Source: Tritrichomonas musculus (taxonomy: Eukaryota > Parabasalia > Tritrichomonadida > Tritrichomonadidae). Taken from it: a stretch of DNA of 64,000 bases. A program made the position numbers and the translations under genes. The stretch is taken from positions 2,294,001 through 2,358,000 of the forward strand of contig JAPFFF010000012.1 in the NCBI GenBank assembly GCA_039105265.1. The letters run 5' to 3'. Shown one piece after another: positions 50,914 through 59,814 of this stretch. Position 1 is the stretch's first letter, and each line of letters begins with the position of its first letter. The notes beneath the pieces were generated by a model, which was not told the DNA's origin, did no database searches, and saw nothing but the letters and a program-made list of their open reading frames with translations.

Positions 50914-52536
50914 TTACTCAGGAGTTGTGATATCGTATGTACCAATTCTAACCATTGGTGGCATACCATTTGGCTGAACCAATATTGAAATTGATGAATC
51001 ATATAATAAACATAACAACGGAGCACAATCAACAATATTAGCATAATCATCATCATTGTCTTTCTTCTGTGCAACATTAATTTCGAAATTGATTGGTGAT
51101 AATGATGTTAAACCTTGCTGATATGTGTTATCAGTTTCTGTTGGAATAGCTATGAAAAATGATGTTTTGTCATTACTATAATTTCCAGCATTATCATGAT
51201 ATCGTCTTGTGTTTATTAATGATGCGATAACTTCTTTGTTAAATCCTGACTGTTCACCATTCATATTCATTGCATTCTGACAATATTCGATAAACTCAGG
51301 ACTGTCGCCATCAGTTCCAAATGGTTTTGCTGGTATGTTTCCATATGACCCACAGCTCAATTGAAAGCTTGTAAACAATGGATTTTTGAAAACAGTTTTA
51401 TGTGTATGCTTGAGTGGAAACAGACAAAAGATTGAATCAACGAAACGTGGAGTGATTGTAATTGTTGATTTGTCTATCGTTTGTGTTAGTTTATTTGTTG
51501 TTGTATATACTGAAATTGTTTGTGTTGGAAATGTTAATGGATGTGATGGGTCGCTATATCTTTGGACCAATGAATTATAAATTCTAGTATCAATACCAAA
51601 ACATGGTACAATAGATTGACAATCAGTTGTTTCATAACTATTGACATAAAATATTCGTTCATCCCATTTGACAGTATTGATGTTATCTTTTGTTGTAATT
51701 GATGACCATACTTTAACTTTTTCACCAAGTGGTACAAATTCTGTTGTGATATCAGATAAATCATATTTAACAAATTTATTTAAACTATTTCTCAATTTTA
51801 TATCTGGACCTACTGGACAGCACACCATACCCGCGCATGAGAAGAATAAACGCAATTCAATTTTTCCTGCAAATGCTGGTAGATATTTTATATTCGATAG
51901 TGGTAAAAATCGTCTCAAATCTATTTTCAAATGAATTGTTTGTGGTCCAGTTTCTGTTGGACCATGTTTTGGTACTTCTGCTGTTCCTGGTGAATCTGCT
52001 CCCCAAGGAAATGTGAATCCACATCTATTACATCCACTAATATTCCATATATCTTTGTGTCTACTCTTCGAATATACATCAGCTCGTTTTGTTGTTTCAT
52101 TAGCACAACATGATGTTAAAAATGATTCTTCACATCCAAAGTTTTGTGTATAAATTGTGATACCATTAGCTACAATTTCATATTTTTCAATAGCGTCTCG
52201 TGCATCTTTGAAGCCAAACCACACACGGTCAAATTTATATTCTCCAGATGTTAAATATCCTAATCCTAAACCTTTCATTCCAATATTAACTTGCATATCA
52301 GCTTTGATAAATCCATTATATATATCAGCTGTGTTGTTTGTATTTGGTGATATGATAACTGATGTATAGCTTCCTTGTGGAATGTGTGGTGATGGTGAAT
52401 ATGATGTTTGAGGATTAATTGTGTATTGTTTATTTGTATCACTCATAGCAATACAATTATCAACGATATCAAAATATGATGCAATTTGTGTACATACTTC
52501 GGCGCTTGTTTTCAAATATGCTTCGTTATTAATCAT
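50914..52536 (-). CDS. E3 major capsid protein, double jelly-roll type (540 aa)
   Basis: 540 residues, beta-rich throughout, conserved with the E1 protein: KTSAEVCTQIASYFDIVDNC, IAMSDTNKQY, DIYNGFIKADMQVNI, HLKIDLRRFLPLSNIKYLPA and the C-terminal VQPNGMPPMVRIGTYDIT. Several Cys not present in E1 cluster in the first half. In Polintons the major capsid gene lies with ATPase and integrase exactly as here. The product would trimerise and tile an icosahedral shell in the host nucleus or cytoplasm. The family call rests on context and fold-like pattern, not on a structure search. Confidence 0.75.
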   Translation of the reverse strand: MINNEAYLKTSAEVCTQIASYFDIVDNCIAMSDTNKQYTINPQTSYSPSPHIPQGSYTSVIISPNTNNTADIYNGFIKADMQVNIGMKGLGLGYLTSGEYKFDRVWFGFKDARDAIEKYEIVANGITIYTQNFGCEESFLTSCCANETTKRADVYSKSRHKDIWNISGCNRCGFTFPWGADSPGTAEVPKHGPTETGPQTIHLKIDLRRFLPLSNIKYLPAFAGKIELRLFFSCAGMVCCPVGPDIKLRNSLNKFVKYDLSDITTEFVPLGEKVKVWSSITTKDNINTVKWDERIFYVNSYETTDCQSIVPCFGIDTRIYNSLVQRYSDPSHPLTFPTQTISVYTTTNKLTQTIDKSTITITPRFVDSIFCLFPLKHTHKTVFKNPLFTSFQLSCGSYGNIPAKPFGTDGDSPEFIEYCQNAMNMNGEQSGFNKEVIASLINTRRYHDNAGNYSNDKTSFFIAIPTETDNTYQQGLTSLSPINFEINVAQKKDNDDDYANIVDCAPLLCLLYDSSISILVQPNGMPPMVRIGTYDITTPE

Positions 52537-52556
52537 TTTGTATCAAAAATAAAAAA
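52537..52556 (-). promoter_or_regulatory. T-rich start motif upstream of the E3 capsid gene
   Basis: On the coding strand this reads TTTTTATTTTTGATACAAA just before the ATG. The TATTTTT core recurs at a similar distance before many E1 and E3 genes. It differs from the trichomonad host initiator, so it may be an element-specific promoter core. Confidence 0.45.
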
Positions 52557-52576
52557 AACATTATTTAACTCATTCA

Positions 52577-53068
52577 TCAAGCCATATCCGCAAATATATT
52601 ATTTCGTCGACGAGGTATAGTTGCTTCAATGTTTTCATTAATATTGTTTTCATTTGAATAATCATTATATGATATTGATGGTTGTTGATATTGTTTGTTC
52701 ATTTGTTTTCGAAAGACCTCTTTCATTAATTGCTTCTGTTCTTTACGTTGACGATTTATTTTCATCTCTTCACCTAATCGTTTTAATTCATCTAATATCT
52801 CATAATTAATAGTTGGGTCATTTGTTTTAGTTCTTCGATGACGTGTTGGTTTTGTTTGTTCATCATCTGATTCATCATCAGTTGCTTCATTGTTTGAATC
52901 ATTTGTTGGCTCATCATCATTTGATTCAATAACTGGTTTCTTACGTTCCCTGACGATGTATTTTCCTTCAGTTCTCGTTGGTAGCACTTCATAATTTTCA
53001 TCATCATGACCTTGTAGCCATCGTTGAATAATAGCCAATCGTTTACTGCCTCTAATTTGTTTGGACAT
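52577..53068 (-). CDS. E3 capsid-associated basic/coiled-coil protein (163 aa)
   Basis: N-terminal box AIIQRWLQGHDDENYEVLPT with EGKYIVRERKKP, as in the E1 193-residue protein, then an acidic linker (SNDDEPTNDSNNEATDDESD), a helical basic segment (EILDELKRLGEEMKINRQRK) and a basic C-terminus (TIPRRRNNIFADMA). Directly upstream of the capsid gene on the same strand. Likely an internal virion or assembly protein. Preceded by a T-run rather than the full motif. Confidence 0.55.
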   Translation of the reverse strand: MSKQIRGSKRLAIIQRWLQGHDDENYEVLPTRTEGKYIVRERKKPVIESNDDEPTNDSNNEATDDESDDEQTKPTRHRRTKTNDPTINYEILDELKRLGEEMKINRQRKEQKQLMKEVFRKQMNKQYQQPSISYNDYSNENNINENIEATIPRRRNNIFADMA

Positions 53069-53128
53069 TTAAATATCAACAAAAAACAGTTTTAAGCAAA
53101 GAAAAACAGAAAAAATCATCAAGATGCA

Positions 53129-53530
53129 CTATCCTTCATATCCTACAGCTTTTCGATATTTATTGTTTTTCATTTCTTTCTTACGTCCTACACTATAATC
53201 TATTGCTGGTTTATCATATTTATAATTATGTGCCTCATTACTGATTTTAATTAATGCTCCCTTCAGTTTACTATTTGGTAATACATCAACGACTTCATTT
53301 GCTGCATTTGATATTTTATCTCTCATGCTTTGACTCAAGAATTTTTTACCAATATGTCCAGCAACCTTGCCAATCAATCCACTGTGATTGTCCATAAAAT
53401 CAGTAGCTGCATTATATAAACCTCGTAATCTACCAACTGATGCCACATTAGCTACATTAAATAATTTACGACCATAATGTCCCAAACTCTTTTTGATTTC
53501 TGGTTTAATGATGTTTTTGTATAATCCCAT
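53129..53530 (-). CDS. E3 amphipathic Gly/Ala-rich virion-type protein (133 aa)
   Basis: Starts MGLYKNIIKPEIKKSLGHYG, followed by amphipathic helices with Gly/Ala (NVANVASVGRLRGLYNAATD, GLIGKVAGHIGKKFLSQSMR) and a basic tail (VGRKKEMKNNKYRKAVGYEG). The pattern recalls membrane-active internal capsid proteins such as adenovirus protein VI, and E1 has a protein of the same type at the same place (62517-62774, MGFKNFITSGWNRLKNDVHQ). It sits between the capsid-linked protein and the ATPase. The membrane role is inferred. Confidence 0.5.
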   Translation of the reverse strand: MGLYKNIIKPEIKKSLGHYGRKLFNVANVASVGRLRGLYNAATDFMDNHSGLIGKVAGHIGKKFLSQSMRDKISNAANEVVDVLPNSKLKGALIKISNEAHNYKYDKPAIDYSVGRKKEMKNNKYRKAVGYEG

Positions 53531-53553
53531 TTATAATTTAATAAAATCAATCA

Positions 53554-54405
53554 TTATTCAAAATAATATTCACCAGCTGTGATATTCATTATAAATTTGT
53601 CATGAGGGTCGTCATGTTGTAGATATTCATTAACTGTCGATTTAACATCAAGATTATTATTCGTTTGCATCAATAATGATGAAAAGTCTTCTTTGCTAAA
53701 TCCACTATAACAAATAATATCAGTTGCCATACGTTTTGCATTCAAATGAACGAATCTCAATGTTTGAAAAGCCATTATACATGTCAAATTATAGTGTCTC
53801 GTTTTTGTTAACAATCTTATGAATTCACTATTTCCATTCTTCAACAAATCACTACCAGCACAATCATCAAGTATAATCAATGTATGATATGGATAAGCTG
53901 TCGTGTTATATTTGACAAGCTTGTTTGAAATATAAGCTATTCTATCTTCAATATCAAACAATGAATGCTTGTTTATTAATCGCGCCATCTCTTCTGACGT
54001 TTCTTTTAGTTTAGACAATACATGTTTCACCATTGCATAATATTTCGTTTTGCGTTTGATATGTTTCTTCAAATAATTCATCAATTCATCTTCACTAACA
54101 TAATTGATTTTTGTTTTAATATTTTTACTCAACACTTCAGATGTCTTATCAGCTTTACCACTAGTTGAACAAAAAATGATTTTATTATAATATGGATGTT
54201 TAAATAGCTTTTCCGTTATCATAATATGTTTCCATAGCCAATATGTTTTGCCACTACCTGGTTTGCCAATCAGAAAATATATACCATTTGTTGAAAATGG
54301 ATAGTCTGGTGATAATGGTTTAATCAATGCACCTTCAATTTCTTTCTCATTTTTCTTCAATGTTGTTTTAATTAGTGATTCAACTTGTTTTATTAATCTG
54401 CTCAT
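53554..54405 (-). CDS. E3 A32/FtsK-HerA type packaging ATPase (283 aa)
   Basis: Walker A GKPGSGKT at residues 47-54 (within IYFLIGKPGSGKTYW), Walker B LIILDDCAG at about 172-180, and a downstream sensor-like segment TRHYNLTCIMAFQTLRFVHL with the Gln expected for HerA-type ATPases. The lead peptide GALIKPLSPDYPFSTNG is conserved in E1 and E2. In Polintons this enzyme drives DNA into the capsid. It lies between the amphipathic protein and the integrase, the usual arrangement. It starts 15 bp from a short plus-strand ORF at 54421. Confidence 0.9.
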   Translation of the reverse strand: MSRLIKQVESLIKTTLKKNEKEIEGALIKPLSPDYPFSTNGIYFLIGKPGSGKTYWLWKHIMITEKLFKHPYYNKIIFCSTSGKADKTSEVLSKNIKTKINYVSEDELMNYLKKHIKRKTKYYAMVKHVLSKLKETSEEMARLINKHSLFDIEDRIAYISNKLVKYNTTAYPYHTLIILDDCAGSDLLKNGNSEFIRLLTKTRHYNLTCIMAFQTLRFVHLNAKRMATDIICYSGFSKEDFSSLLMQTNNNLDVKSTVNEYLQHDDPHDKFIMNITAGEYYFE

Positions 54406-54420
54406 TTTATTTATATATAA

Positions 54421-54552
54421 ATGTTTTCATTCGAAGATTATTTAAAGCTTTTAGAACGAATGGCTATCATTCAAATGTATATTGAAATCACTGGATTTGT
54501 CATCAATAAATTTTCAAAAATATATAATAAATATATGAACGACAATTAAAAC
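54421..54552 (+). CDS. E3 possible 43-aa small protein
   Basis: ATG at 54421 opens MFSFEDYLKLLERMAIIQMY, IEITGFVINKFSKIYNKYMN and ends DN and a stop at 54552, overlapping the integrase stop by a few bases. It fills the only sizeable gap on the right side of E3 and is divergent from the ATPase gene across the nearly symmetrical TTTATTTATATATAA. The middle is amphipathic or weakly hydrophobic. Too short to be sure, no homologue seen. Confidence 0.35.
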
Positions 54553-55634
54553 CATTTTAATATTTGCGGTGGTATCGTTTGTTGTTTGCTCCAATATTCA
54601 CGTTCCATTCGACTCAACATCGCTGGATTGCCTTCTCTCAAATTTCTCGCTGCTATTTTATCTTTCACGCCGCCTTCATAAACGACTTGATATTGATTCG
54701 ATTTTTTATTGTAGCCTGTTATTTTGTCTATAATTCCACGTTTACCATCCTTCAATGTCTCAGCGATATTTTTATTATCTGTCTTCACTAATTGATATCC
54801 AGGATATTTATCAACTGATTTATCTTTAGCTTTAATCATAAATTGATTACCTATTTTTGAATCTACAATATATGCTTCTTTGCTGACACGTGAACGTCTT
54901 TTTGCCTTCGCCCACGATGGACCATCAATGTTAACTATTCTCACTCTATCATCAGGCTTATAATCATATGGATTATTTTTAGACATTTTTTTAATATATT
55001 CCATTTCATCATTTTCTGTTATATCATTTGGTGCTCTATTGTTCAATGATTTGTGTGGTGTTTCATTATATGCTTCAATTAATGATTTCATTTCATCTTC
55101 AGCAATATATCTATTTTCACCTATCATATCCCTAATTGTTCTCATGAATCGATTTATTATTCCCAACACATTATGATTATTATCTTCTGTTGTTCTATAA
55201 ATAATGTTCTTTGATTTAATGTAATCCAAGAATTCATTTGACAAATATGCTGGGTCTTGGTCTGACGTTATTGAATAAACATTTTTGACATCATCTATGA
55301 ATTTATTAAATGCTTCTATTATTGTTTTTGCTCCCTTCCCAACCAATGGATAACTGTAAGCTTTGCGTGTGTTGATATTAATGAACATCAAATAATTTAA
55401 TTCATTCTTTCGTCTATTATTAATGAACGTGTCCATTTGATATCCTCCAGGATGTTTTGAATAGATGTTCATATATTTTGGTTTGTCTGGTACTACATCA
55501 TGAATGATATTATTTTTCAAATATTCTCTTGCTTCCTTTTCATTAAATCCATATCTTTTCGCTAGTGGTACAAATTTTGATGGTGTTCGCCACGGAAAAC
55601 GATTATATAAATCTTCAATTGATTTGAAAGTCAT
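54546..55634 (-). CDS. E3 retroviral-type (rve) integrase (362 aa)
   Basis: N-terminal zinc-free helical part (residues 1-50), then the RNase-H-fold core with HPGGYQMDTFINNRR (Asp68), LNYLMFININTRKAYSYPL, SITSDQDPAYLS (about 122-132), NNHNVLGIINRFMRTIRDMI and YNETPHKSLNNRAPNDI, the usual order for Polinton integrases. The C-terminal part holds SH3/chromo-like strands (DRVRIVNIDGPSW, EAYIVDSKIGNQFMIKAKDK). It inserts the linear element and makes the 5-6 bp duplication. E2 has an equally well kept copy. Confidence 0.9.
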   Translation of the reverse strand: MTFKSIEDLYNRFPWRTPSKFVPLAKRYGFNEKEAREYLKNNIIHDVVPDKPKYMNIYSKHPGGYQMDTFINNRRKNELNYLMFININTRKAYSYPLVGKGAKTIIEAFNKFIDDVKNVYSITSDQDPAYLSNEFLDYIKSKNIIYRTTEDNNHNVLGIINRFMRTIRDMIGENRYIAEDEMKSLIEAYNETPHKSLNNRAPNDITENDEMEYIKKMSKNNPYDYKPDDRVRIVNIDGPSWAKAKRRSRVSKEAYIVDSKIGNQFMIKAKDKSVDKYPGYQLVKTDNKNIAETLKDGKRGIIDKITGYNKKSNQYQVVYEGGVKDKIAARNLREGNPAMLSRMEREYWSKQQTIPPQILKWF

Positions 55635-55635
55635 T

Positions 55636-56652
55636 TTATATATATAACAACTTCTGATGATTCATCATCTGCATTTCAATCATAAAACTTTCACTAACTG
55701 GTAATTTCACTGGCATTTTATAATTACGACCACTATAAAATTCAATCCAAAATGTTTGGTCAGTTGAATTCAATTTGAAATATTTGATTGGCGAGAAGTT
55801 TTGATAACTATTTCCAACATATCCCTTGCTTGTCTCTTCAGCTATTGATGAATACACTTTGCAACTGTGTCTATCCCATACATTCTCAAATTTAATTTCT
55901 TTCATCCATTTTCCTTCAACCTTGTCATCAGTGATGTTCATATAATTGTTCGGGTCATTTTGAAATGGCTCAAAGCCAACATTCATGATATCCGCAAAAT
56001 CGCATTTCACATGTGGTTCGTTATACTGTTCTTTGTTATTTTTGTCATAATGTCTATATTTAAATTTAATAGCTATTTCAACATTACATAATTTATTTTT
56101 ATCATCTTCATCTACTTCATCTTCCTTTAGTTCATTCGCTGCTGAATAAATAGTTTCGATAAACATCTTTTTGTTGTAGTCATAGTATCCGTCCATTTGA
56201 ACGTCTCTAATTCGTTTTTGATTTTTGATATACATCTCGGGTATCTCTTCATCATTGATGAAAAACTTTGGATATCCTTCTTTCCATTGATAATTATTGT
56301 AATGGCTAAAAGCGATATTCAATTGTTCATTCATATCTTTCCATATTTCTCTCAAATCCTTGTCTGTTGATAACCATGAAACAATATTGCATTCAACTTG
56401 ACTCATTTTTGATTTGTCATTTCTGAAATATTTTTTGACTTTGATATTGAATTCTAATTTACGACGTCTCGCTAACATCCATATTGTACGAAAACCAATA
56501 ATTGTCTCTCCTTTGTCTGCAGTACACCAATCAGCTGGAAAGTTAAAATAAAATCTATTTGGTCTGTCATTGTCTTGCTTTCCATCTTCCCTGAAGAACA
56601 CGTATTCCTTTGGTATTGGTGTGTAATCGATTGGGTCAGTTAAGCGTTTCAT
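55636..56652 (-). CDS. E3 minor-capsid (penton-like) candidate (338 aa)
   Basis: Conserved with the E2 protein at 58822-59808: RFYFNFPADWCTADKGETII, RRRKLEFNIKVKKY, MDGYYDYN, ENVWDRHSCKVYSSIAEE and the final FKLNSTDQTFWIEFYSGRNY, MPVKLPVSESFMIEMQM. Beta-rich, about the size of single jelly-roll penton proteins of Polintons, and always next to the integrase. I call it a penton-like minor capsid protein on size and context. The first 17 codons lie in the right inverted repeat. Confidence 0.5.
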   Translation of the reverse strand: MKRLTDPIDYTPIPKEYVFFREDGKQDNDRPNRFYFNFPADWCTADKGETIIGFRTIWMLARRRKLEFNIKVKKYFRNDKSKMSQVECNIVSWLSTDKDLREIWKDMNEQLNIAFSHYNNYQWKEGYPKFFINDEEIPEMYIKNQKRIRDVQMDGYYDYNKKMFIETIYSAANELKEDEVDEDDKNKLCNVEIAIKFKYRHYDKNNKEQYNEPHVKCDFADIMNVGFEPFQNDPNNYMNITDDKVEGKWMKEIKFENVWDRHSCKVYSSIAEETSKGYVGNSYQNFSPIKYFKLNSTDQTFWIEFYSGRNYKMPVKLPVSESFMIEMQMMNHQKLLYI

Positions 56653-56912
56653 TTATGATATCAATAAATTATATTTCATTTGTGCATCATCTGATGAATA
56701 GCAATTTATGAATATCATTTGTTTTATCAATTGTTGAAACATCACCAACAGCTCTGACATCGAGGTTATACATTAAATCATAAGCACCACGAGACGTAAA
56801 TCATGACATTTCTTTTGGCGAGACCAAAATTAATTTTCATAACGAAAAACGACCAAAAGTGTAAGTTTCATGTGTGTAGTGTGGTGTGAAACACCCACTA
56901 CCATATCTAACT
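56601..56912. repeat. E3 right inverted repeat (312 bp)
   Basis: Inverted copy of 35644-35955 with two differences. It contains the first 17 codons of the minor-capsid candidate and its upstream region. Followed by AGAAG (56913-56917), the target duplication. Confidence 0.95.
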
Positions 56913-56917
56913 AGAAG

Positions 56918-57163
56918 ATCCGATTGACCACTGAAATGCTCAACACTAAAATCATGGATGAAAAGCAAAAGCTTGAAGCAAAGATAGACCATACTGAGAC
57001 TTACTTGTTGCTCCAAATTGACTAACTCAACCAACGACTTGATGAGGTTCTTAATAGGGTCAACCTGCTATCCTTAAAACTCGATTCTGTCATTGATGAC
57101 CTTGCAAAGATGAAGGTCAACGTTGATGATATCAACAGCAGCCTTGATAACCTTCCTTAATAA
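56918..57163 (+). pseudogene. E2 coiled-coil fragment
   Basis: Plus-strand coding text with heptad character (KIMDEKQKLEAKIDHTETYL and QRLDEVLNRVNLLSLKLDSV, DDLAKMKVNVDDINSSLDNL) just right of E3. It resembles a fibre stalk or a small coiled-coil protein of E2. It is broken, about one break. Which E2 gene it belonged to cannot be told. Confidence 0.4.
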
Positions 57164-57201
57164 ACAACATCTTCTTCTTCTTTCTTTTATTTGATTTTTA
57201 A

Positions 57202-58800
57202 ATGACAAGTGATGTAGGTACACAAACTAAACCTAACTATAAAATACAACTATTACAAGGTACTATTAAATTTCGACCTAAACTAGTTGATAGAGATGTT
57301 GCAAGATTAACAAGAGGTTTGGGTCAAACTATATGGAAGTTCTCTAATAATCAAATAAATCTACAAAAATTATATGAGACATATTTAAATACTAGTATAG
57401 CTTTTAAAGACGTACTTGAATTTGCTAATAGACTCAAGAGAGAGAGACCAAGAGCAAAATTTACAGGTTGTGTGTTTGCGATTAAGAAAAATCAAGATGA
57501 TAAAGATGAACATGGGCATTACATAACAGTATTAAAGCCATATCAATATACTCTCCAAGAATCAGATCAAGGTTTATTAACAGAGATAAAATTACATTAT
57601 GATATTATCAACATAAGGATATCTCGAATGAAGACTGAGGAGGAAAAACAAGCAGCTAAAGAACTAAGAGAGCAGATGAAAGAAAGAACATTGAAAAGTG
57701 ATAAGAAAGAATATAAAACTAGAGGTATTCAAACAGATGATATACCAGAATTGGCTCCATTACCCAGACCTCCAACTTTAAATCGAAATGATTATCATCT
57801 TAACCTTAGGAAAATCGGTAGGAACTGACCCACAAATGTTGAGCCACCAACAAGGGATCTAAATCAAAACAGAATTCAACGTTTACTTCAAAGTAGTACA
57901 AATTTAGATGATGATAGACCTAAGAAAAAATCAAAACAACCTAAGACAAAATCAAAACGACCTCGTTCACCTTCACCTCCACCTCCTCCTCCTTCTCATT
58001 CACCTTCACCTCCACCTCCACCACCTCGTTCACCTCCACCTCCACCACCTCCTCCTCCTTCATCACCTCCACAGTTTCCATCATCACATACCTCTCGAGG
58101 TACTAGTCCTCCTCCAAGACAACCCCGTATGACACCACAGAAGGCAGGAGAGTATACAGTAGACCAAGGACATAATAGGATTCATGATTGGAGGAGTTTA
58201 GTCAATGATGAAAATATAGACGAAGATGTTATTGATGACTACTTGAAACTTCTATATAACAAAGGAAAGAGATTGAATAAACAACCTGGTCAAAATGAGG
58301 CAGAGTTTGATAAAAAGAAAATATTGGTTTTACCTACTGCATTTTATACCCTCCTTTCTATAGCATATGAGACTAATGATAATGAAAAATTACTAGAACT
58401 GATGAAAAGTCCTATCTCAGGTAAAAAGTCATTTTCAAATTTCGATAAAGTATTTGTCCCCATTTGCTCAGATGGAGAACATTGGGTTTTATGTATTGTT
58501 CGATATTCAAAGAAAATAATCGAATGCTATGACTCTGAGAATAAGTCAATGGCACCAGAGGTAAAGACACTTAATAAGTATATCGATATTTCAGCAACAG
58601 GTAAGTTAAAAGCAAAATATTATGATGTACCTAGTCAAAGGAATAACAAGGATTGTGGAGTGTTTCTAATGGAATCTTGTCGTACCTTTTTGCATGAAGG
58701 AAATGGTAAGTTTAAACAACGCAATATACCAGATATTAGAAAGAGAATACTTCGAGAACTTCAAAACAATGAATTAGAAACAGGTGTTGTATATAAATAA
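57202..58800 (+). pseudogene. E2 ULP1/adenain-type cysteine protease region (broken)
   Basis: The C-terminal part is a C48-type protease: GEHWVLCIVRY (His), IIECYDSENK (Asp), VPSQRNNKDCGVFLMESC (Gln and Cys). Before it lie a Pro/Ser-rich low-complexity stretch with many SPPPPPP runs and an N-terminal helical, basic domain (TSDVGTQTKPNYKIQLLQGT). In Polintons this enzyme matures virion proteins, as adenain does. The coding region is broken, with about one break. No equivalent gene is visible in E3, and E1 leaves the window before that place. Confidence 0.75.
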
Positions 58801-58821
58801 AGACTTTTTATTCAACTCGAA

Positions 58822-59808
58822 ATGGAATTACCACCAAGTGTTAACACTTTATATCCTAATCGAGATAATATAGTCAATGATGGTAATACACCTCTTCCAA
58901 TCGAAACAGCCTACTTCCTTGAGGATGCTCAACATGATAAAGCTAAGTTTAATAGGTATTGGTTTAATTTCCCACCAGAATGGTCAACTGCAAACAAAGG
59001 GGAATCTATTGTTGGCGTTCGTTCAGCACATATCATTAAGAGAAGACGCAAAATGGAAGTAGAGATTGAAATATATAAGATACATAAGAAAACATATGAG
59101 TTTGTTTGTGGTGGAACACTAAAAGAAGACTATGTAACTGGTACGAATCATGAATATGGGTGCTTCAAAGTCATTGATTGGGTGTCAGTCGATGGAGATT
59201 TACGTGGATTTTTTGATGCAGTTAATCGTGCATTCAAGTCATACATTAAAACTTCAACATTAGACAAATTTGTTCAAAATGATGATGATATACAGGATAG
59301 AGATATACAAACAGATGGATATTATGATAAAAATGGTTTTCATGAAATCATTTATACAGAAAGAAATAAAGCAGAGAACCATAAATACTACTATACCAAT
59401 AGTAAGAATGAACGAGATTGGGAGTATACTGCACCATATATGAACTTTTTCCAACTTAAATCCTGGAATGATGACTTTGCAGATGTGTTTAATATAGGTA
59501 ATGGCATATTTCAAAATAAACCAGAAAAGTATCAAACATGGAGTAAGACATTAATATTTGATAATATATGGGACAGACAATCATGCAAAATATATTCATC
59601 GATAGGTGAACAAGCATTACATAACTATATTGGAGATAGTGATGTTGAATATAGTCTGATTAAGTACTTCAAGTTAAACTCAATGGACCAAAGGTTTTGG
59701 ATAGACTTCTATAGTGATGCTCATTATAATTGTCCAACCAAACTACCTCCAAATGATTCATTTGTTATCGAAATGCAATTCCTTCAATACGATAAGATGT
59801 TTATTTAA
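58822..59808 (+). CDS. E2 minor-capsid (penton-like) candidate (328 aa)
   Basis: Homologue of the E3 338-residue protein: RYWFNFPPEWSTANKGESIV, RRRKMEVEIEIYK, TDGYYDKNGFHE, DNIWDRQSCKIYSSIGEQ, FKLNSMDQRFWIDFYSDAHY and PTKLPPNDSFVIEMQF. The frame is open. It lies between protease and integrase, co-directional, with 21 and 6 bp spacing, suggesting a tight gene block in the E2 lineage. Confidence 0.55.
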   Translation: MELPPSVNTLYPNRDNIVNDGNTPLPIETAYFLEDAQHDKAKFNRYWFNFPPEWSTANKGESIVGVRSAHIIKRRRKMEVEIEIYKIHKKTYEFVCGGTLKEDYVTGTNHEYGCFKVIDWVSVDGDLRGFFDAVNRAFKSYIKTSTLDKFVQNDDDIQDRDIQTDGYYDKNGFHEIIYTERNKAENHKYYYTNSKNERDWEYTAPYMNFFQLKSWNDDFADVFNIGNGIFQNKPEKYQTWSKTLIFDNIWDRQSCKIYSSIGEQALHNYIGDSDVEYSLIKYFKLNSMDQRFWIDFYSDAHYNCPTKLPPNDSFVIEMQFLQYDKMFI

Positions 59809-59814
59809 AAATAA

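Larger units (their letters stand above)
35644..56912. mobile_element. Maverick/Polinton E3, complete-looking 21.3-kb element
   Basis: Inverted repeats of 312 bp (35644-35955 and 56601-56912) start AGTTAGATATGGTAGTGGGT, as Polinton ends do (AG...), and differ at two positions in my reading. The 5-bp duplication AGAAG flanks it. It holds a full set of genes: terminal ORF, bZIP-like, beta-rich virion protein, fibre, GIY-YIG protein, PolB, large PolB-like-N protein, several small conserved proteins, capsid, ATPase, integrase and minor-capsid candidate. All stay open, so it looks whole. The near-identical ends make it the youngest of the three Mavericks. Confidence 0.95.

Noticed and set aside
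57908-58132. His/Leu-rich frame overlapping the Pro-rich part of the E2 protease region
   Set aside because: Shadow frame of the CCT/CCA-rich Pro repeats.
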